From a virus: a stretch of DNA of 64,000 bases. This document shows, one piece after another, positions 58,764-64,000 of the stretch. A model generated the notes under the pieces. That model saw only the letters and a list, made by a program, of their open reading frames with translations, made no database searches and was not told the origin of the DNA. Where the stretch lies: the IMG/VR virus record IMGVR_UViG_3300028384_001046, positions 46,916-110,915 of that record; one strand, written 5' to 3'. The translations under genes were made by a program, and so were the position numbers. Positions within the stretch are counted from its first letter, which is position 1, and each line of letters opens with the position of its first letter.

Positions 58764-58956
58764 TCTCTGGATTCACCTGGTAGCATTCTTCCAAGTTGTC
58801 GTGATGAATTGTGTTCAACCAGTCAACTGGAAGTATTGTTACCGTGTGGATCAGTGGTTGTTTCCTGAAGTAGTTGAGGGGTATCAATTATGGACGGGAC
58901 AAAAAAAGATCTATCAAAACGAGAAGGACTATCTAAATAGGGTTGTAGAACCATGA
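58756..58956 (+). CDS. Small hydrophobic protein
   Basis: The protein has 66 residues and overlaps the previous stop. The N-terminal 20 residues are hydrophobic (SLWIHLVAFFQVVVMNC), a possible membrane anchor or signal. The rest is rich in Tyr, Trp and Gln. The function is unknown. It is the last gene before the late block restarts. Confidence 0.45.
   Translation: MYSLWIHLVAFFQVVVMNCVQPVNWKYCYRVDQWLFPEVVEGYQLWTGQKKIYQNEKDYLNRVVEP
58932..58939 (+). promoter_or_regulatory. Late promoter box TCTAAATA
   Basis: The octamer lies inside the end of the preceding small gene and 23 bases before the next ATG. It marks the return to late genes after the replication block. Confidence 0.55.
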
Positions 58957-58962
58957 CCCTAT

Positions 58963-59679
58963 ATGGCAGGAACTCTAGCAGAAAGACAAGAAACTGGTCT
59001 TGTAGATGCAATCAATTTCTTCTCTGAGAAAAAAGGAGGCAAACCCTTCACTCTGCAGGCTGGTTCAACTAGATTAAATAATGTTCTTTCTGCTAATAAA
59101 GTAATGGGCAGATCTGCATCTGGTGATGAACCGTATACTGATGTAGAAATTAAAACCATAAACAGAATTTATAAACTGTCGATGAAAGGTCCCAGTGCTC
59201 CTAGTATGGCAGGTGGGGGACTAAACGGACTTGAAAAAATTGTACCTGGATTTAGTGGTAGATTTATTCGGGCAGCATATGAAAAGTATTTGCAACTTGG
59301 ATATACACAGGGACAACAGATTCCTGATATGTATGGTCAGATTGGTTCTGAATTGAAGGAGACTATTGTTCTCGGAACACAAGCAATGGGAGGTCCAATT
59401 ACCCATATGTATATCGGACCTATGGATGTTCATTCCACATCTAGTGGCAATGTTTTAACAGTGAATGGTAGACTTCATGATGCAAAGAAGTATGCAAGAG
59501 AACATGATCTTTATTTGCGACTTAGGAAAAGAAGAGCTGATCAACCCTTCGAGACAAATGAAAAGGATAAGAAAGGTCTTCCTTTGATTCTTGGTAAGTC
59601 TCCTAGTGCTGGTGATAAGGGTAGAAGAATTGTGATTGTGGCTAAACCACCATCAAATGCCATAGTGGTAACCTTTTAA
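58963..59679 (+). CDS. Probable virion-associated protein of unknown function
   Basis: The protein has 238 residues. Seen: ETGLVDAINFFSEKKGGKPF, STRLNNVLSANKVMGRSASG, YTDVEIKTINRIYKLSMKGP and THMYIGPMDVHSTSSGNVLT. It is basic at the C-terminus. The SMKGPSAPSMAGGGLNGLEK and MDVHSTSSGNVLTVNG regions give no clear family. Late promoter boxes before it and before both following genes suggest late expression and hence a structural or internal head protein. Confidence 0.55.
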   Translation: MAGTLAERQETGLVDAINFFSEKKGGKPFTLQAGSTRLNNVLSANKVMGRSASGDEPYTDVEIKTINRIYKLSMKGPSAPSMAGGGLNGLEKIVPGFSGRFIRAAYEKYLQLGYTQGQQIPDMYGQIGSELKETIVLGTQAMGGPITHMYIGPMDVHSTSSGNVLTVNGRLHDAKKYAREHDLYLRLRKRRADQPFETNEKDKKGLPLILGKSPSAGDKGRRIVIVAKPPSNAIVVTF

Positions 59680-59685
59680 TAAATA
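59678..59685 (+). promoter_or_regulatory. Late promoter box AATAAATA
   Basis: The octamer overlaps the stop of the preceding gene and lies 23 bases before the GTG start at 59709. Confidence 0.5.
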
Positions 59686-59708
59686 TAAGAAAGGGCAGAA
59701 TTCTTGTA

Positions 59709-60998
59709 GTGAAAAGTTTCTTAGAATTTATTACTGAAGCCGTCAAGACCAATGCTTCCATTCAAGCCAAACAAAAAGGTTTGACTGGTGATGGCCATGG
59801 CGGGTGGTATGATAAAGGTGGAAAGTTTGTAGCAAAGACAGTTGACGGTAAGTTAAAATTCACAGGTTCTAAGGAGACTGGGAAGGATGATGCACCAAAA
59901 CAAGGCGGTTCATCTAAGCCTAATGTACCAGGGAAGACTGCGACTCCAGTTGATACATCCCCAAAACCTGTTGCCCAGACAAGTCAGAAAACCGACCAAG
60001 AAGATAGTACGAAAACGGCGACATCACCCGAAGAACAATCTCTAGAAACGATGGGGGATCCATCAAGTGATAGTGCTGTAATCGTCTTTGGTAGATTCAA
60101 CCCACCAACTATTGGTCACGAAAAACTTCTGAAATCTGCATCTAGTGAAGCGAAGAGAACTAGAGCGGATCTAAGAATTTATCCAAGTCGTACACAGGAT
60201 GCTAAGAAGAATCCTCTGGAACCTGCAACTAAGATTGAATATATGAGGATGATGTTCCCTGATTACGAGGATGAAATTAGGGATGATCCAGAAGCAAAAA
60301 CAATCTTCAATGTATTACAGTCTTGTTACGGTCTTGGTTATAGAGGAGTAACTATTGTCGTGGGTCAGGACAGACTCGCTGAGTTCCAAAGTCTTGCTCA
60401 GAAATATAATGGGGATCTCTATGAGTTTGATGAGATCAAAGTTATCTCTGCTGGCGCAAGAGATGCAGACTCTGATGGTGTGGAAGGTATGTCCGCATCT
60501 AAGATGAGAAAGGCTGCCAAGGATGGAGATTTCAAAGGTTTTGTGAAAGGTATTCCAAATACTTTGGGAAATATGGATAAGAAACAGTTGTTCAATACCC
60601 TACAGAAGAGTATGGGTGCATCTGTTACTGAAGATTGGGAAGTTGCTCCTAAGTTAGACCCAGAGGGGTTGAGAGTTGCTTATATGAAAAATGAAGTATT
60701 TGATTTGGGTTCACTGGTAGAAAATGTTAATACTGGAGAAGTTGGTAGAATCACAAGACGTGGTACAAATTATGTGATTTGTATGACTAAAGAAGGCACA
60801 ATCTTCAAGTCTTGGTTAAGAGATATTATGGAAGCATATGAGGTTGGAACAGATGATTATCGAGAGTATGTTCAGTCAATGACACCAGGACAATCCAAAA
60901 AGAAGTTTGGTTTTTTCAAAGGCAGAATTAAACCAACAGTTCGTCCATTAAAACCAAATGATCCTCCTTCAGGTCCAGGCACAAAATACAATAAATAA
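59709..60998 (+). CDS. NMNAT-like nucleotidyltransferase with capsid-targeting leader
   Basis: The start is GTG 59709. The protein has 429 residues. The first eleven residues, (M)KSFLEFITEA, match the T4 capsid-targeting sequence MKTYQEFIAEA; gp21 would cut at FITE|A. Residues 25-45 hold a GDGHGGWYDKGGKFVAKT module, followed by a Pro/Thr/Lys-rich linker. At about 118-275 lies the nucleotidyltransferase: VIVFGRFNPPTIGHEKLLKS (GxFxPxxxGH) and a late GMSASKMRKA in place of ISST.iR, as in NMN adenylyltransferases. The C-terminus carries NEVFDLGSLVENVNTGEVGR, TRRGTNYVIC and EGTIFKSWLRDI, a small beta-barrel-like domain. With late promoters around it, I infer an enzyme packaged in the head and delivered to the host. 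Confidence 0.7.
   Translation: MKSFLEFITEAVKTNASIQAKQKGLTGDGHGGWYDKGGKFVAKTVDGKLKFTGSKETGKDDAPKQGGSSKPNVPGKTATPVDTSPKPVAQTSQKTDQEDSTKTATSPEEQSLETMGDPSSDSAVIVFGRFNPPTIGHEKLLKSASSEAKRTRADLRIYPSRTQDAKKNPLEPATKIEYMRMMFPDYEDEIRDDPEAKTIFNVLQSCYGLGYRGVTIVVGQDRLAEFQSLAQKYNGDLYEFDEIKVISAGARDADSDGVEGMSASKMRKAAKDGDFKGFVKGIPNTLGNMDKKQLFNTLQKSMGASVTEDWEVAPKLDPEGLRVAYMKNEVFDLGSLVENVNTGEVGRITRRGTNYVICMTKEGTIFKSWLRDIMEAYEVGTDDYREYVQSMTPGQSKKKFGFFKGRIKPTVRPLKPNDPPSGPGTKYNK
60990..60997 (+). promoter_or_regulatory. Late promoter box AATAAATA
   Basis: The octamer overlaps the stop of the nucleotidyltransferase gene and lies 28 bases before the next ATG. Confidence 0.5.
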
Positions 60999-61025
60999 CT
61001 TTGATAAGGTCTTTCTTTCAGAGCT

Positions 61026-62288
61026 ATGTTTGATAAAAAGTATGATGCTGAAGAGCTAGCATCTATCTATAAGTCTGTGTATGAGAAGAAATTAGATCCT
61101 GTTGGTCAGGAAGATAAGGACATCGATAACGATGGAGATCATGATAAGTCCGATAAGTATCTTCTGAATCGCCGCAAGGTTCGTAGTGATGCTATCAAGT
61201 CGGGAATGCATCGTGATGCCAAGACTGGTAAGGAATCAATGAAGAATCCTCATTCTGAGTCGGTTGAGGTTGAAGAGGGTTATAAAGAGATTAGTTTTGA
61301 TAAACATCAGAAAATGTATAACAGATATAAGAACCTTAGCAAGGCTGCTATGAAAGATGCTCGTGATTCAGGTGAAGCATCTGGTGACAACAGAAGAAAG
61401 ATGGGTAAGATGATGCCTGTTATTAATAAGTCTTCTGAGAATCTGAGAAAGAAACAAACAAAAGGAGAACTCACTGGTAGAGGACCTAGAAAAGAAGAAG
61501 TTGAGTTGGACGAGAACCGTCGTGCTGCTCGTTCTGCTGGTGGTTATAAGGACGATTCTAAGAAGCAACCCGATCCTTCTAAGGATGGATTTACTGGTAT
61601 CGGTAACATGAGTATCGATGCAATCAGAAAGATGTCTGCTCGCATCGAGAAAGAAAAGACTAAGAAAGAAGAAGTCGAAGTAGTTGACGAGGGCAGCATG
61701 AAGAAAGCCCGCGAGAACGTTGGCGCTTCTACATGTTGGGATGGATATAAGGCCAAGGGAACCAAGAAAAAGAATGGTCGTGAAGTTCCTAACTGTGTGA
61801 AGGAAGAAGAAGAACTAGAAGAGGATAAGAAGGAACTCTCTAGAGAAAAGAGAAACAAGATGTTCCGCCGTGCTGGTAACCTTTCCAGAGAAGCTCTGCA
61901 GGGTGGTGACAAAGGATCTGAAGCACATAAGAAGTCTGGAAAGATTGTCAAGGCACTCAACAAAGATGCCGAAGAGAACAACAGAAATGATGTTAGAGAG
62001 GAAACTCTGAGAGACATCTACGAAGGTAAGAAGAAAGGTCTCTGGGACAACATTCATGCCAAACGTAAGCGTGGTGAGAAACCTGCAAAGCCTGGTGATG
62101 AGGACTATCCCAAGACTTTGAAAATCGAGTCCAATGAAAAATTGGAAGAAGCAGCTCCCGCTCTCGTTGGTGTACTTGCCAAGATGGCTGCAAAAAAAGC
62201 AGCAGTTCATGTTGCAAAGAAGGGTGCTGAAAAAGTAAAGGATAAGATGGGTAAACTCCTCAAGGGAGATGAAGAGGAGGAAGGTTGA
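61026..62288 (+). CDS. Highly charged internal/core protein with EF-hand-like loop and internal repeat
   Basis: The protein has 420 residues, with Lys, Arg, Glu and Asp in nearly half of positions. DIDNDGDHDKSDKYLLNR (about 33-50) resembles an EF-hand or dockerin calcium loop. Two diverged repeats are visible: near 87-140 (KEISFDKHQKMYNRYKNLSK) and near 270-320 (KELSREKRNKMFRRAGNLSR). GASTCWDGYKAKG and CVKEEEE form a small two-Cys module. The end is Ala/Lys-rich with an amphipathic helix. Many (L/V/I)xE sites could be cut by gp21. It resembles proteins of cyanophage heads with basic DNA-contact regions; the role is inferred. Confidence 0.6.
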   Translation: MFDKKYDAEELASIYKSVYEKKLDPVGQEDKDIDNDGDHDKSDKYLLNRRKVRSDAIKSGMHRDAKTGKESMKNPHSESVEVEEGYKEISFDKHQKMYNRYKNLSKAAMKDARDSGEASGDNRRKMGKMMPVINKSSENLRKKQTKGELTGRGPRKEEVELDENRRAARSAGGYKDDSKKQPDPSKDGFTGIGNMSIDAIRKMSARIEKEKTKKEEVEVVDEGSMKKARENVGASTCWDGYKAKGTKKKNGREVPNCVKEEEELEEDKKELSREKRNKMFRRAGNLSREALQGGDKGSEAHKKSGKIVKALNKDAEENNRNDVREETLRDIYEGKKKGLWDNIHAKRKRGEKPAKPGDEDYPKTLKIESNEKLEEAAPALVGVLAKMAAKKAAVHVAKKGAEKVKDKMGKLLKGDEEEEG

Positions 62289-64000
62289 TGGCTAAACCAA
62301 GTCTCGATGATTTGATCGATTCTGTGAGAAAGGGACCTGCTCCAGATCCCAAAAAAGTTGCTGCTGAAAAAAAGAAGAAAGAGAGAAAAGAAGCTCTGAA
62401 GAATGTGCCCGTCGCTAAGAAAAAGTCAAGGGCACAAAAAGATAAGGAATCTGCAGATTCCTTTATTTCTACTGCAAAGAAATCTGTTTCTGATGCACGT
62501 AATAGACAACTAGATAGAGAGAAGAAAGAGGATACTCTTGCTTCTAGAACTAGAAAAAGAGAACTTGGAGATAAGAAGAAGTCTCTAGAGAACAAGAAAG
62601 CGGCAAGTGACGAAAGAAAACAGAAAGCTGGTGAAGCCTTAGCTTCTGCAAAGACCAGTACAGTTTCCAGTAAAGATTCTAATGCAGAAGCAACTGGAAA
62701 AATTGTTGGTAATGCATTGAGTACAGTTGGTGCTGGACTTCGAGCAGGTGCTGCTAGAGTTGGTGCTAGTGAAAAAGCATCTAGACTTAAGAAAAAGATG
62801 GTTCAAAAGATGCGGAAAAACAGAGGTCTCAAGACTGGTGTTGCTTCCAAACAAGATATTAAGAATAGAAGTCCCAAGAAAAAACAGGAAAAGGAAAAGG
62901 ATCCGTGGAATGAGTCCATGGATTGGAGAGATTCTTATATTCCAACGGAGATTGAAACCATGGACGTTATTAAACCAGAACCTCTTAAAGCTTCTAATTG
63001 GAAAGAGGATTTTATTTGGGAAGTAGAAGACTATCCAAAAGAAAAAAAAGAGAAACAACTCAAACCAATGACAGGAAAGAACACTGTCATTATTAATCCA
63101 AAGATTGATGAAGGTATTCGTCTTAAGACAAAAGATGAGTACATGCAGGGACTCAACAAGGCTAAAGAAAGAATTGGTAATTGGTGGAATAAGTTTGTTC
63201 CTCCAGCAAAAGATTCAAATGAACCTAGCGTAAGATCTGGTGAGAGAACTCCAAATACTGGAGGAGTCACTCAACCACATATCCCATCTAGAGGAAGAGA
63301 CGGTAAACGATATGGTTCCGAAGATGATGGAAGTGTAGCACCTCCAAAGAGCACCGAAAAAGATACCAGAACCCCAGAACAGAAAACAACTCCTGCGGAT
63401 AGAGCAAAACAGAAACCAACTCCTACTCCAACCCCCACTCCAACTCCAACCCCGAAACCTAAACCAAAACCTCCTACCGCGAGAGAAAAAGCATACGGAC
63501 CCAAATCTACTCTTTCTGCTAAAGATCAAGCGACCAATAGAGAGTATGATCGTCTAAGAAGACAGCCTGGAGGAACAAAACCAGGTAGTGCTGCGGAGAA
63601 GTTTGGTAAGGCTGCATCGAAAGCAAAGTTTGGCGACCAATTAAAACCAAAGACTCCCAATCCTTTAATGCGAGGAATGCCAAAGAGACCCAAAATTAAT
63701 ACCCCAGTAAAACTGACACCTACACCAGCTCAGGGATCAACTCCAACTCCAGCAAAAAAGAGTGGGTTTAGTAGTACACCCAAACCAATGAGATTGACAA
63801 ACTCTTTCTCCGACTGGAGATCAGAGTTGCAATTAGATGAAGAGGCAGAGAAAAGATACTGTCCAAAGTGTGACAAAGTAGAAACTAAATCCGAGTGTTC
63901 TTACGGTCCAAAATACTGGGAAGAGAACGCAAAGAAGGTAGTTGATGAGGGTGCTGCCTGGACTAAGAAGGAGGGTAAGAACTCTGCAGGTGGACTCAAT
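62288..64000 (+). CDS. Long basic, Pro-rich late protein, 3' end outside window
   Basis: The frame is open from ATG 62288 (overlapping the previous stop, TGATG) to the window end, at least 571 codons. The first 200 residues are Lys/Arg/Ser/Ala-rich and likely helical. A middle part has WNESMDWRDSYIPTEIET and NWKEDFIWEVEDY. Around 63415-63475 there is a Pro-Thr repeat (TPTPTPTPTP) followed by KPKPKPP. Near the end lie YCPKCDK and a later Cys of a zinc-ribbon-like site, then AAWTKKEGKNSAGGLN, the start of a motif of the DUF6321 type. It is probably a virion or internal head protein. The missing 3' part prevents a firm call. Confidence 0.6.
   Translation, partial: MAKPSLDDLIDSVRKGPAPDPKKVAAEKKKKERKEALKNVPVAKKKSRAQKDKESADSFISTAKKSVSDARNRQLDREKKEDTLASRTRKRELGDKKKSLENKKAASDERKQKAGEALASAKTSTVSSKDSNAEATGKIVGNALSTVGAGLRAGAARVGASEKASRLKKKMVQKMRKNRGLKTGVASKQDIKNRSPKKKQEKEKDPWNESMDWRDSYIPTEIETMDVIKPEPLKASNWKEDFIWEVEDYPKEKKEKQLKPMTGKNTVIINPKIDEGIRLKTKDEYMQGLNKAKERIGNWWNKFVPPAKDSNEPSVRSGERTPNTGGVTQPHIPSRGRDGKRYGSEDDGSVAPPKSTEKDTRTPEQKTTPADRAKQKPTPTPTPTPTPTPKPKPKPPTAREKAYGPKSTLSAKDQATNREYDRLRRQPGGTKPGSAAEKFGKAASKAKFGDQLKPKTPNPLMRGMPKRPKINTPVKLTPTPAQGSTPTPAKKSGFSSTPKPMRLTNSFSDWRSELQLDEEAEKRYCPKCDKVETKSECSYGPKYWEENAKKVVDEGAAWTKKEGKNSAGGLN
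63415..63475 (+). repeat. CCNACN hexamer repeat coding for Pro-Thr
   Basis: A run of CCA/CCT/CCC-ACT/ACC codon pairs codes for a Pro-Thr linker, changing to Lys-Pro. Codons vary, so it is a protein-level repeat and not a simple DNA repeat. Confidence 0.7.

Noticed and set aside
63215-63529. Minus-strand frames opposite the Pro-rich gene
   Set aside because: They are the mirror of the CCNACN Pro-Thr repeat and give low-complexity Gly/Val/Phe proteins without start signals.
1-64000. tRNA, CRISPR array, insertion sequence, integrase or photosystem genes
   Set aside because: I looked for tRNA-like cloverleaf and T-loop sequences, regular spaced repeats, transposase motifs and psbA/psbD sequence and found none that I can support; a tRNAscan and profile search would be decisive.

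Overview
The window is part of the genome of a T4-like cyanophage, a contractile-tailed myovirus of marine unicellular cyanobacteria. It carries an almost complete T4 late virion block (neck gp13 to capsid gp23 and gp3) followed by the T4 replication and recombination block (uvsY to gp41), in the usual cyanophage order. Genes with a cyanobacterial flavour point to a Synechococcus or Prochlorococcus host: a phycoerythrobilin synthase-type bilin reductase (pebS), a DUF3110 protein, cobS, mazG and hsp20. No tRNA, rRNA, CRISPR array, insertion sequence or integrase was recognised. No photosystem gene (psbA, psbD) lies in this window.

Layout. (1) 1-6.7 kb: the 3' end of a very large fibre-like virion protein, then three tandem, extremely cysteine- and glycine-rich paralogues, closed by a terminator. 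(2) 6.7-16.9 kb: an accessory island. It holds a tail-assembly-like protein, a GT9-like glycosyltransferase, a full and a truncated NodU/TobZ-type carbamoyltransferase, a split HldE (nucleotidyltransferase and kinase), a HAD phosphatase, a cupin and several 2-oxoglutarate/Fe(II) oxygenase-like proteins. Two genes on the minus strand, HldD epimerase and a DUF6445 oxygenase, end the island. Together these suggest ADP-heptose synthesis plus carbamoyl and hydroxyl tailoring of a glycan. (3) 16.9-34 kb: virion assembly genes 13, 14, 15, 16, 17, 18, 19, 20, 67, 21, 22, 23 and 3, with a few small unknown genes. (4) 34-58.8 kb: uvsY, uvsW, an Sm-like gene, 55, 47, a DUF3110 gene, 46, an HExxH/VWA gene, cobS, pebS, a DUF3310 gene, 45, 44, a DruA-like gene, 62, regA, hsp20, two more Sm-like genes, 43, a nucleotidyltransferase, oxygenases, uvsX, 41 and mazG. 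(5) 58.9-64 kb: late genes for probable internal or head proteins. One is an NMNAT-like nucleotidyltransferase with a T4-type capsid-targeting leader. The last gene runs off the window.

Regulation. Genes of blocks 1-3 and 5 are often preceded by an octamer of the T4 late-promoter type (TATAAATA, TCTAAATA, AATAAATA). Inside the replication block these boxes are almost absent. Instead there are sigma-70-type promoters (before gene 55, after gene 45, and at 49.8 kb), several of them with inverted repeats in or next to the promoter. This fits early/middle transcription by host polymerase and late transcription by the gp55 sigma factor encoded here. Most genes overlap by 1-20 bases (ATGA, TGATG), so translational coupling is the rule.

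Most interesting points: the heptose/carbamoyl/oxygenase island in a phage whose likely hosts are reported to lack heptose in LPS; a likely capsid-packaged nucleotidyltransferase; the three Cys-rich adhesin candidates; a DruA-like protein between the two clamp-loader genes; and three Sm-like paralogues in the replication block.
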